NCBI GenBank assembly: GCA_003233055.1
Contig: QIKP01000039.1
Location: 1-64,000 of the forward strand
DNA: 64,000 bases
Direction of reading: 5' to 3'
DNA from: Planctomycetaceae bacterium
GTDB taxonomy: Bacteria; Planctomycetota; Planctomycetia; Pirellulales; Lacipirellulaceae
Shown: piece after piece, positions 23,678 to 32,176 of the stretch
How the letters are laid out: the number at the start of each line of letters is the position of its first letter
Numbering within the stretch: the first letter of the stretch is position 1
Program-made: the position numbers and the translations under genes
Notes under the pieces: generated by a model
Database searches by the model: none
The model's input: the letters and a program-made list of their open reading frames with translations, nothing else
Told to the model about the DNA's origin: nothing

Positions 23678-26600
23678 TTCTAACCCAAACGCACCTGCTG
23701 GGGGGATTGCAATGCCGGTGCTGCGGGTGAGGGTGAGGCGTGGGAGGAAGCGGGGTTCGATGAGGAAATTGACGCCGACGTTGTCCTTCGACTCGTCGAT
23801 GTTTGCCCCTATCGAGACGATCAGCGATTCGCCAATGCGGCTAAAGGTGATGCGCTGGCCAATGTTGCCTGCCTCGCTAAAGTCGACCACCGCGCTAGCC
23901 GAAGCGAGCCACTTCGGCCCGAGGCGGTAGTTAACCGTGGCGGTGAGGACGTCGGCCGTGAAGGGACCACGGAGCGTACGGTAGCCGAGATAGAGATTCC
24001 CGCGACTCGGGCGGTTCATGAGGACACCGGCCGAAACCGTCCGCAACCCGTCGCCAAACATATCGGCCGCCCCGTCCGAGAGGATCGTAAATCGGTCGCC
24101 CAAGTGCCAACGGAAGTCGTAGTCGGCCAGTCCTAACTCCGAACCAAAATTGTCGCGCCCACTGCTAGGAAACCACGTAACGTTCGAGTCGAGGGTGATC
24201 CAATCGACCAGATGTTGTCGGCCAGGAAGCCCCCGTTTGGTTTGCAGTCGGTGCCGCATTCCGAACCGAACCAAAGTTTGGTCCTCCACCACCTCCAGGG
24301 CAGGCGACGTGACCGAGCCTTGGGTATTGCTGCGCAGCAAGTAAAAACGAGGGTCGAATCTGGGATCGATGGTGGTGGGGGATGCGACCGGGTCGAATCG
24401 CCCGCCAGCGAGCGCTCCGCCGAAGGGCGCGAAGAAAAGCCGGCGGCGGATATCGTCGAAGATATCGTCGTCGATTTCGTCGTAGAGCGGAAACTCCGTC
24501 AGGTTGCGGTTGGCGTCGGCATGGGAGGCCTCCATGTCGAATACCACTTTGTGCGCAAGCCCGTTGAGGTTAAAGACCGGATCCTGAACGTTGGGATTGA
24601 CGGACCAAAAGGGGATGCTCGCCCGGACGCCAGCTTGGAAGTAGGCCCGCTGGATGTCATTCCCCTCAAGGTCGGCCCCCCAGTGGCCAAGTTCACCAAG
24701 GGCAAACGGCACGATCTTGAACGGTTCGAAGTTCAGCGGCATATCAATTTCATTGCGCGTAATCACGCGTTCACCCCTCGGCGAGGCGCGGTCGCCTGCG
24801 GCATTTTGCTCCCAGGGTAGCAGGGCGAACTGACCCGCTAGCTCGGCGCTCGTTGGCGAGCGGGCGATCTCTTGATTCGCATAGCCGGCAGTCGTACGGG
24901 AGTAGAGCGTAAAAGTATCGGCTCCAAATTCCTGCCCTAGCACGTAGTAGTCCAGCCTTGGCAGCCACTGCGTCTGCGTGAAAAAATCATTCAGCCGCAC
25001 GTTGGCCTCAATCGATAGGGATCGATTGTCGCGAATCCGTTTGAGACGCACGCCGGTCGTCTGGTCCTTGCGGTTGTCCCATTCCTGTTCGTAGTACTGT
25101 TCGAGGAAGGTTCGGTCGCTGATCCAGCCAGCCTCCGCCTGGACAGTCCATCCGGCGAAGAACCCTTCGTCCAGCTTCTGCCGATGGTTCCAAAGCAGCC
25201 GGCCGCGAAAGCTCTTCTCGGGAACGATATTTCTCCGCCCAAATCCGAGATTGTCGTTTCCGCTGTCGTTGATGGCCCAGAAATCGAGCAGCCCACTCGT
25301 CGGGCCGATCGTGTCGAAGAATCGGTCCCGGTTGTATTGTACGGTGGTGCCGTAACCAAATCCCCGATCGCTCAGGTAGTCGAGACTCGCGTCCCATTCG
25401 ACGCCTCGCGGAGCGTTGCGAGCCCCTAGGAGCTGAAAGACATCGAGGTCCACGAGAGTTTGGAATCCAAAAATACTATCGTTGCGAATCCGTAAATTAT
25501 CGACGTAAAAACTCGGTTCCTCCAAGTTGGTCGCAATCGTCGGCCAGTAGAAGACCGGCACATTACCCAAGTAAAGGAAGTTGTTCTGGCTCTCCGCGAG
25601 GCTGGTGTGTTCGAATTCCAACTCACCCGTTGCCGGATTGCGCGCTTGCGTTCCAGTGAAGGGATTGATCTTCGGACGCTGGACATCTTCGAATTGAATC
25701 GTCTGCGAACCGAGGTGGTAGTTGGGGACTTCGAGCCGGCTAGTGGTGAGGAGTGCGTCGTAGGCGACAAACCGAGAGGCGTCGAGCTGCTCGATCACTC
25801 CTGCCTTAAGCCGCACGAGGCCCTGGTATTCGTAGTCCCCTACTTGAGGTAACGGGGTGATGAGTTCGGCGTTCAGGATGGTCCCGACTTTGCGGCGGAC
25901 ATCGTAGTACATCCGTTCGGCATAGACGGTTCGCTCCCCTTGTCGAAAAACGATGTTCCCTTCCAAATAGATTTCGAGCGGCACCTCGCTCGACTGTTCG
26001 ATTTGCCCGCCACCAAATAACGCGCTCGAGGTCCAGATCACGGCCCGATCGGCCTGGATGTCGAGGTTGTCGACCGACCCCAGTGCGGAGGGAAGCCCGT
26101 CAGTTTGCAGCCCTTCGATGGCCATATGGACGCCGCCGGTAACGGTCGTCGCGAACTCGCCGCTTGGCAATGGATGGGCGTCGACCTGCATCCCCACATC
26201 ACTGCGAGGGCCAAAGCGAATTCGCCGGACGCCCAGCGGGTTGGTCACGACGGGAGCGGGGGACGGAACCAGTTGCTCAAACTGCACCAACTCGATCGAG
26301 CTGGCGGCGGCACTTTCCGTCGCGACGAGAACATCGTTATCGGGGCCAAATCGCGCCAGCCCGCGACTGTGGATCGCTGGCAACGACGAGGGGGCCTCGC
26401 GCTGTTGAGTGACTCGCCAATCGACGGGGGTGCGGCTCAGCCAACGCCCAAACCAGGTCGGCACCGACTGCCGCGCTGGTTGCCCGATCGGGGCACGATG
26501 GGAGAGGACCACCGAAGTGGCCGGCAGCGACTCGGCGTAGACGATGATCTTCGTGCGAGCCTCCGGGTTGGCTGGGTCGGGCGATTCGATCCAGAGCACC

Positions 26601-26845
26601 GCCTCGCTGGCATCGACCCGGTTCGCACCCTGGGTCAGCGAGCAGCCGCCCGTCAGATGCCAAACCTCATAGATTCCCTCGCGCCACTTGGCTGCCGACG
26701 CGGCGGTGACGGTGATGGCCGGATCGTCGATCGGCCTCGGCAAATAGACTTCGCCCGCCGCCGATGGCCCCGACGGTTGCACCATCGAGAAGAGCCAACC
26801 GAGCAGCATGGCGCGCGCAACGGTTGCGCCAAGTGTGTTACACAC
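23675..26845 (-). CDS. LptD/OstA-like outer-membrane protein
   Basis: A protein of more than 1000 residues resembling LptD, the outer-membrane translocon that inserts lipopolysaccharide. A signal-like segment (ARAMLLGWLFSMVQPSGPSAAG) is followed by a periplasmic OstA-like jellyroll region (LEIYLEGNIVFRQGERTVYAERMYYDVRRKVGTILNAELITPL). Then come NNFLYLGNVPVFYWPTIATNLEEPSFYVDNLRIRNDSIFGFQ and a long aromatic-rich beta-barrel part up to RLTLTRSTGIAIPPAGAFGLE. The track ORF starts at 26977, but its first 30 codons translate a family F repeat. I prefer the GTG at 26845; an ATG at 26809 is another option. LptE is not visible. Confidence 0.8.
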   Translation of the reverse strand: MCNTLGATVARAMLLGWLFSMVQPSGPSAAGEVYLPRPIDDPAITVTAASAAKWREGIYEVWHLTGGCSLTQGANRVDASEAVLWIESPDPANPEARTKIIVYAESLPATSVVLSHRAPIGQPARQSVPTWFGRWLSRTPVDWRVTQQREAPSSLPAIHSRGLARFGPDNDVLVATESAAASSIELVQFEQLVPSPAPVVTNPLGVRRIRFGPRSDVGMQVDAHPLPSGEFATTVTGGVHMAIEGLQTDGLPSALGSVDNLDIQADRAVIWTSSALFGGGQIEQSSEVPLEIYLEGNIVFRQGERTVYAERMYYDVRRKVGTILNAELITPLPQVGDYEYQGLVRLKAGVIEQLDASRFVAYDALLTTSRLEVPNYHLGSQTIQFEDVQRPKINPFTGTQARNPATGELEFEHTSLAESQNNFLYLGNVPVFYWPTIATNLEEPSFYVDNLRIRNDSIFGFQTLVDLDVFQLLGARNAPRGVEWDASLDYLSDRGFGYGTTVQYNRDRFFDTIGPTSGLLDFWAINDSGNDNLGFGRRNIVPEKSFRGRLLWNHRQKLDEGFFAGWTVQAEAGWISDRTFLEQYYEQEWDNRKDQTTGVRLKRIRDNRSLSIEANVRLNDFFTQTQWLPRLDYYVLGQEFGADTFTLYSRTTAGYANQEIARSPTSAELAGQFALLPWEQNAAGDRASPRGERVITRNEIDMPLNFEPFKIVPFALGELGHWGADLEGNDIQRAYFQAGVRASIPFWSVNPNVQDPVFNLNGLAHKVVFDMEASHADANRNLTEFPLYDEIDDDIFDDIRRRLFFAPFGGALAGGRFDPVASPTTIDPRFDPRFYLLRSNTQGSVTSPALEVVEDQTLVRFGMRHRLQTKRGLPGRQHLVDWITLDSNVTWFPSSGRDNFGSELGLADYDFRWHLGDRFTILSDGAADMFGDGLRTVSAGVLMNRPSRGNLYLGYRTLRGPFTADVLTATVNYRLGPKWLASASAVVDFSEAGNIGQRITFSRIGESLIVSIGANIDESKDNVGVNFLIEPRFLPRLTLTRSTGIAIPPAGAFGLE

Positions 26846-27294
26846 TTTCTCGCAGTTCAGGCGTAGCAAACGGGTGATGATCGAGTTGGCGTCCCCAGTA
26901 GGCCAGGCTTTCAGCCTGACATATCCTAGTAGGTTAGGCTTCCAGCCTGACTTGTAGCGAAAGTGTCGTCCTGTCAATCGGACCTGTTAGTCGGAAGAGA
27001 CTGACCTACGGCCGCTCCCTCCGCGCAGCCTTTCCGCGCAGAGACAAAGGCGGCGGAGTATAGGAGCCAATCGCTCCCCGGGTCAAGGCGTGTTCGCTGG
27101 AGCTCTAGCGAACGTAAAGTGTTTCGCATGCACGGGTTGCGTAAATCTCAGATGCTTAACTGGGGGGCCACACCTCGCGCGGGGCTCGCTGCATTGCTTT
27201 GGTGCTGGCATTGCGATAGGGTTTCGCCTGCTGTCGAGATATTCCTCTTTCCGTCCCTCCCTTTCTTCTCTGCCCTACCTGGAGCCAACGAACC
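26846..27294. other. Divergent intergenic region between LptD-like and fae
   Basis: 449 bp that must carry both promoters. It includes the two direct family F repeats at 26897-26951. Beyond them I see no gene or other clear structure. Confidence 0.5.
26897..26951. repeat. Two direct family F repeats
   Basis: AGTAGGCCAGGCTTTCAGCCTGAC (26897-26920) and AGTAGGTTAGGCTTCCAGCCTGAC (26928-26951) match in all but four or so positions and sit 31 bp apart. Each contains AGGCT...AGCCT arms. A third copy lies inverted at 28070-28093. Confidence 0.8.
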
Positions 27295-27843
27295 ATGTCC
27301 GAACGAATCATCCTACGAACGGGCGAAAGCCTTGTTGCTGGCGGGCCCCCTTTTACCGCAGCCGAGCCAGAGGTCGTCATTGGCGAACTCGATGGCCCCG
27401 TCGGTACCGCACTCGCCACGCTCACCGGCAATCAGTCGGCGGGCCACTCCAAGGTCTACGCGATCCTGAATACCGATATCCAGGTCCGTCCCGTCACGCT
27501 CTGCGTGAGCAAAGTCACCGTGAAGAACACCCGGTACACGAACATCCTCATGGGGACGGTGCAAGCAGCCATTGCTAACGGAGTGCTCGACGCGGTCCGC
27601 AGTGGCGCAATTCCCAAGGAGAAAGCCAACGACCTCGGTATCATTTGCAGCGTCTGGCTCAATCCGGGGGTTGCTACCGACGACAACCTCGACCACCAAG
27701 CGCTGTTCGATATCCATCGGAAAGCGATGACGCAGGCGATCGAAAAGGCAATGAACCACCAGCCCTCGATCGACTGGCTCCTCGAGCATCAAGAAGAAAT
27801 CACCCACAAGTATTTCCAAATGGGCCTGGATGGGAAGATTTAA
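27295..27843 (+). CDS. Formaldehyde-activating enzyme (Fae) family protein
   Basis: A 182-residue member of the Fae family, which couples formaldehyde to tetrahydromethanopterin in methylotrophs. Matches to the family by eye are VVIGELDGPVGTALATLTG, KVTVKNTRYTNILMGTVQAAIANGVLDAVRSGAIPKEKANDLGIICSVWLNP, and IHRKAMTQAIEKAMNHQPS. Planctomycetes are known to hold tetrahydromethanopterin C1 genes. Oddly, the catalytic His17 of the Methylorubrum enzyme appears to align with Glu or Ala here, and the NNKHG loop is changed, so activity may differ. No other C1 gene lies in the window. The ATG at 27295 is the only sensible start. Confidence 0.8.
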   Translation: MSERIILRTGESLVAGGPPFTAAEPEVVIGELDGPVGTALATLTGNQSAGHSKVYAILNTDIQVRPVTLCVSKVTVKNTRYTNILMGTVQAAIANGVLDAVRSGAIPKEKANDLGIICSVWLNPGVATDDNLDHQALFDIHRKAMTQAIEKAMNHQPSIDWLLEHQEEITHKYFQMGLDGKI

Positions 27844-27909
27844 GGGAACCGCTCACGTCGAGGTTCCGCCCTGGCGATGCCGCTTCAGCGGCAGGCGCGT
27901 CGGAGCGGA

Positions 27910-28306
27910 GGGCCGAGATTAGCGAAGATTAGCGTTCCTCTCCTTGGCTCCTCTCACGCGAAGTCCTGATGCAATGCGTTGCGTGGAATCACCAACAAAT
28001 CTATCTGCAATTCTCTGCGGCGATTCGTGGTTCCCTCTCTTTCGAATGGTGAACGGTTGCAAAAAAAACGTCGGGCTGGAAGCCCAACCTACTCGCCGTG
28101 AACGACCCGCCCCTGTTTCTTCGCGCCTTGGCGTGAAGCTTCTTTTCGTGACGTTTGGAGCCCGGAATTGTCTCACGCAAAGGCGCGGAGGCGCAAAGGA
28201 AAAAAGAATGGGACGCAGATCAGCGCAGATGTTTCGGTTGAAGAACGCTAATCTTCACTAATCAACGCTAATCCGATTAGTGGAAATTAGCAAAGATTAG
28301 TGCTTA
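27910..28306. repeat. Composite family C + D + F repeat block (C2/D5/F2/C3)
   Basis: Order: GATTAGCGAAGATTAGCGTTCCTCTCCTTGGCTCCTCTCACGCGAA (C2, closely matching 18773-18825); a family D part with GCGATTCGTGGTT and GTGAACGGTTGC; an inverted family F copy (28070-28093); GTGAACGACCCGCCCCTGTTTCTTCGCGCCTTGGCGTGA with a distant TCACGCAAAGGCGCGGAGG partner; then the C3 hairpin of CTAATCTTCACTAATC and GATTAG units. It fills the gap between two convergent genes, with no ORF. Confidence 0.75.
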
Positions 28307-30625
28307 CTGATTCAGCGAGTACATCAGCACGTTGATCCCTATCCGGCCGGCGTCGGTTTGGGTGTAGCCGCGGCATTCGACCGCTTCATGCTTTTCTAGC
28401 GCGCAGCTCAAGTCGAGCGGCGAGAAAATGACCGCCCAGCGGCCATCGATCTGGATTCCCTCCAGTTGGGGCGCGATCTGCCGAACGCGGGCGGCGAGCG
28501 GGCGGTCGTCGCTCGCGGGTTGCGGGTCACGGATGCTCACGAGGTGCAAGTCGTACGCGCCGAAAGCGGTCGAAAGCAGTGGGTCGTTTGCCGGGATGCG
28601 CTCGATCGGGTGATCGGGCATCACCCGTGCCATCTCGCGACGAAACGCTTTGGTGAACGGACTGCTCGCGCAAATCGAGTCGGCTAGCAACAGGCCACCA
28701 TTTTGAAAGTACGTTTGCAGGTTCTTTCGCTCGGCAGGTGTGAACCGAAAGTCATGCCGGCCATGCATGAAGACAAAATGGTAGCGGAAGAGTTCCTTGC
28801 CTCCCGCGCCGACCAACCGATCGTCCGTCGAGATGCGGAGCTTGATGTCGCCTTGCGAAGCGGTCCGCAACAAGTTGGCCAGCGCGCCGGGCGCGTCGTT
28901 GCACCCTCCGCCATGCCGCAATTTGGCGACTTCGATCACGCCTCGGCCTTGGATCCGATGGGCGGAGTCGGTGGAAAATTCGTCGACAAAACTTTGCTCT
29001 TTCCCCTTCGGCTCGCGATTCGTCGCATAGGTCAGCACGTTGATGCCGATGGTCAGTGCGTCGTCCACATGCTGCTGGATCGCCTTGGGGTAACCCTCTC
29101 GCTGGCCGGGGCGGTTGAGTTCCCAGTAGCAAGAGAGGTCTTCTTCGCAAAGGATCACACAAGTCCGGCACCCATACTCAACGGCCCAAATCTTGCCAAT
29201 GTAGGGCGACTCGGGACGCGTCAGTTTTTCCATCCGCCAGATCGGGTGGCTTGGGCGTAGCTGGCGCAACCGGTACTCCGGTTCGGGGAACATCTTGGCG
29301 ATCAGGTCGCGGAAGCCCGTGCCGAAGGCGTCGGACTTGCGGCAACAGGACTCGGCAAAAAGAAACCCGCCGCGGTCGATGTAGTCGCGAAGTTTCTTCG
29401 CCTGGGCATCGAGCCCTGGTCTCTTACTACCGCTGATGTAGAGCACGGGCGTTTGCAGCAGTTCTTCGACGCTCGCCGTTGCGGGATTCAGAATCTGCCA
29501 AGTCAGGTCGAGGCCCCACTGTTTTTCGGCAAACGTGGTGAGGTTGGCGGCGTCGCGACGATGGTGGTCCCAGTCGTCGCCCCGGCCATGGATTAGTTTC
29601 CCCATCACCACCGGGCGCCGGCCTTTGGAGAGAAACAAGAGCGCCATCGAGGTAACAACATGCGGGTTCGATTCGCCGGTCAACGAGCCTTTCCAGTAAT
29701 GGGCGAGCGGGTCTTGGTGGTTGACCAAGTATTCGGCCCCCTCGCGATACCAATCGCTTTTGCCGATGAGCCGGTGCGCGGTGAGCCGACCGACTCGCTC
29801 GACTCCGTACAGGTAGTAGTAGTGCCACAAGGCCCCTCGTTCGCGAGAGCCTGGGTTACGTTCGACGGAGAAGTGTTTGCCAAGCCAATTCAGGCCGGCT
29901 TGGAGCTCCTTATTGTTTTGGTGAGGTCGGCAGCAGAGGACTCGGCCATCGCGGACCACGGCGTCTCCTTCGTCGACGGCAAGCGACGTGATGACCATCG
30001 CGCCGACGCCGGCGCAGGTCATGCTGCCGGAAGGCGTGTCGCCACGATACTGCCATGAACCATCGGCATTTTGCGAACGTCGCCAGTAGGCGGCAGCCAG
30101 TTTCCAGGTCTCGGGCTTGACCTTCACGCCAACGCGATGCGCTTCGTGCAGCGCGAGTACGGCAAACTGCGAGTTGCTTTTGTCGGCCCCCGCACCAGGA
30201 TACGACCAGCCCCCTGAGCTTGCCCCTTCTTGGATTTGGGTCTTTTCCAGCCAGGCAACACTCCGTTCGATAAGCAAACGATCTCGCTTCGGCTCGGCAG
30301 CACAAAGCGCCATCGTTCGGAGGGCGACGCTGTAGGTTTTCTTGAATTCGTTCGCCCGAAGAGCCCGGAGAGCTTTTTGGATGACCGGTTCGTCCGCTTC
30401 GACCCCGGAATTGAGTAGTGCAAGGGTGCAAATCGCCGTGACACCGCCCGGGTACTGGCCCATATCGGCCCAAGTTCCTCGGGGCGACTGCTCCCGGATG
30501 AGGTAATCTCGCCCTCGGTCGATGGCCGCTAGCACATCGGCAGCGTTGAGTTCCGCCCACGCAGGGCTGGCAGTTGTGCCGATGGAAGCGAACGCAAGGA
30601 TTAGGGCGGCACTAAGATTCCGCAT
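28304..30625 (-). CDS. Secreted alpha/alpha-toroid protein with two DUF4159 domains
   Basis: A 773-residue exported protein with signal peptide MRNLSAALILAFASIGTTASPAWA. The N-terminal half holds prenyltransferase/squalene-oxidase-like repeats (GRDYLIREQSPRGTWADMGQYPGG, WSYPGAGADKSNSQFAVLALHEA, WRRSQNADGSWQYRG). The C-terminal half contains two DUF4159-like units: LRDYIDRGGFLFAESCC...LSCYWE...ALTIGINVLTYATN, and LQTYFQNGGLLLADSIC...LSCALE...DAGRIGINVLMYSLNQ. DUF4159 is a flavodoxin/GATase-like fold of unknown role that is often encoded with MoxR-VWA genes. Here it is divergent from moxR by about 250 bp. A periplasmic partner role for the MoxR system is inferred. Confidence 0.82.
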   Translation of the reverse strand: MRNLSAALILAFASIGTTASPAWAELNAADVLAAIDRGRDYLIREQSPRGTWADMGQYPGGVTAICTLALLNSGVEADEPVIQKALRALRANEFKKTYSVALRTMALCAAEPKRDRLLIERSVAWLEKTQIQEGASSGGWSYPGAGADKSNSQFAVLALHEAHRVGVKVKPETWKLAAAYWRRSQNADGSWQYRGDTPSGSMTCAGVGAMVITSLAVDEGDAVVRDGRVLCCRPHQNNKELQAGLNWLGKHFSVERNPGSRERGALWHYYYLYGVERVGRLTAHRLIGKSDWYREGAEYLVNHQDPLAHYWKGSLTGESNPHVVTSMALLFLSKGRRPVVMGKLIHGRGDDWDHHRRDAANLTTFAEKQWGLDLTWQILNPATASVEELLQTPVLYISGSKRPGLDAQAKKLRDYIDRGGFLFAESCCRKSDAFGTGFRDLIAKMFPEPEYRLRQLRPSHPIWRMEKLTRPESPYIGKIWAVEYGCRTCVILCEEDLSCYWELNRPGQREGYPKAIQQHVDDALTIGINVLTYATNREPKGKEQSFVDEFSTDSAHRIQGRGVIEVAKLRHGGGCNDAPGALANLLRTASQGDIKLRISTDDRLVGAGGKELFRYHFVFMHGRHDFRFTPAERKNLQTYFQNGGLLLADSICASSPFTKAFRREMARVMPDHPIERIPANDPLLSTAFGAYDLHLVSIRDPQPASDDRPLAARVRQIAPQLEGIQIDGRWAVIFSPLDLSCALEKHEAVECRGYTQTDAGRIGINVLMYSLNQ

Positions 30626-30779
30626 GGCGATTTCCTCTTGCGTGATCGATTGGAAGGCGACTCGCGGACCGGACGATAAGTATCGTACGCTACGGTAGTT
30701 GCATCAGCAAACGGGCGGTTGCGGAGATTGCCGCAAACAGCCAGCCGCCGTAGAATGATCTCGCGAAGAGGCAAGCGAT

Positions 30780-30835
30780 CGACCGATCGTTGGCGTCGGT
30801 CGTTTAGGTCGGTTGCTTGCGTCGGTCGTTGGCGT
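30780..30835. repeat. Short degenerate direct repeats before moxR
   Basis: GATCGACCGATCGTTGGCGTCGGTCGTTTAGGTCGGTTGCTTGCGTCGGTCGTTGGCG contains two copies of GCGTCGGTCGTT and relatives. It lies just upstream of the moxR start and could be an operator or simple slippage. Confidence 0.45.
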
Positions 30836-30875
30836 TTTTGCGAAGCAGCGAAGCACAGGAACAAGGAAAAATCGC

Positions 30876-31916
30876 TTGAGCACCACCGCCGGTAAAACAC
30901 GTAACCTGGGCGATATTCTCCAGGAGTTTCGCCAGCATCGCCTTGTGATGCAGCAGGAATTGCAAAAGATCATCATCGGGCAAGACCTGGTGATCGAGCA
31001 GCTCTTCGCCGCCATCTTTACGCGAGGGCACTGCCTCTTGGAAGGGGTGCCCGGGCTGGCGAAGACGCTGATGGTGAGCACGCTCTCGCAAATCCTGGAC
31101 CTCGACTTCAAGAGGATTCAGTTCACGCCCGACTTGATGCCTTCGGACATCACCGGGACCAACGTCCTGGAAGAAGACGACCAGGGGCGGCGGAACTTTC
31201 GATTTGTCGAGGGGCCGATCTTTACCAACATCCTCCTTGCTGACGAAATCAATCGCACCCCGCCAAAGACTCAAGCCGCGCTGCTCCAAGCGATGCAAGA
31301 GCGCCAAGTGACCGTCGGCCAAGAGACCTACGACTTGCCCGCCCCGTTTTTCACCATCGCCACACAGAACCCGATCGAGCAGGAAGGGACCTACCCGCTT
31401 CCCGAGGCGCAGCTCGACCGGTTCATGTTTAACATCAAGATCGACTACCCGTCGCTCAGCGAAGAGGAGCGAATCCTCGCGGCGACGACGCGTGGCGAGA
31501 AGCCGACGGTGAACAAGGTCCTTTCGTCCCGGGCGATCTTGAATTTGCAAAAGCTGGTCAGTTCGGTCGCCGTGAGCGAATACATCATCCAGTACGTCGC
31601 GTCGCTCGTGCGCGCCACGCGCCCTCGCGACGACTCGGCTCCGCAGTTTGTCAAGGATTTGGTCGAATGGGGTGCGGGCCCGCGCGCGGGGCAGTTCCTC
31701 ATCCAAGGGGGCAAAGCGCTCGCCGCCATGGATGGCCGATTTAGCGTGTCGATCGACGACGTGCAAAAGGTTGCCATCCCCGTCCTACGACACCGAGTCA
31801 GCACCAATTTCCAGGCCCAGGCCGAAGGGATGACGACCGAAGACGTGGTCAACCGATTGGTCAAGGAAATCCCGACCCCGGAAATTCCGAAGTTTGCGGA
31901 CAGTGGAGGGCAGTAA
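30876..31916 (+). CDS. MoxR-type AAA+ ATPase
   Basis: About 346 residues. The AAA+ motifs are Walker A EGVPGLAKT, Walker B NILLADEINRTPPKTQAALLQAMQE, sensor 1 FTIATQNPIEQEGTYPLPEAQLDRF, and the C-terminal lid. MoxR ATPases act as chaperones that help VWA-domain partners insert metals or assemble envelope complexes. The TTG at 30876 is preceded by AAGGA and yields MSTTAGKTRNLGDILQEF, so it fits better than the upstream start at 30813. It opens a plus-strand run of DUF58, BatA-like and VWA genes. Confidence 0.92.
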   Translation: MSTTAGKTRNLGDILQEFRQHRLVMQQELQKIIIGQDLVIEQLFAAIFTRGHCLLEGVPGLAKTLMVSTLSQILDLDFKRIQFTPDLMPSDITGTNVLEEDDQGRRNFRFVEGPIFTNILLADEINRTPPKTQAALLQAMQERQVTVGQETYDLPAPFFTIATQNPIEQEGTYPLPEAQLDRFMFNIKIDYPSLSEEERILAATTRGEKPTVNKVLSSRAILNLQKLVSSVAVSEYIIQYVASLVRATRPRDDSAPQFVKDLVEWGAGPRAGQFLIQGGKALAAMDGRFSVSIDDVQKVAIPVLRHRVSTNFQAQAEGMTTEDVVNRLVKEIPTPEIPKFADSGGQ

Positions 31917-32004
31917 GCCGTGGATGGTGAAGAGCGAGTGAAGGTGGAAGGAGTGACGGTGGAAGTATGACCGCAGAGAACGCGGCGAGGGAGCAGGAGG
32001 AACG

Positions 32005-32113
32005 CGAATCGAAACGAATCGCTGCAAAAGGGCGTTCACTCTTCGTCCGATTTGTGGTTCACTCTTTCGACTCGTGAACGGTTACCTTTTTCCTTGGCGC
32101 CTTTGCGAGAGAC
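32005..32113. repeat. Family D element (copy D6)
   Basis: GCGAATCGAAACGAATCG...CTCTTCGTCCGATTTGTGGTTC, then CTTTCGACTCGTGAACGGTTACC and CCTTGGCGCCTTTGCGAGAG. The 260 bp between moxR and the DUF58 gene hold only this repeat. Confidence 0.6.
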
Positions 32114-32176
32114 TTTTTTTGGTTGCGGCCGTGGCTGCGCTAAGTTCTTCGTGCCTTCTGTGGTTAATAAAAATCG

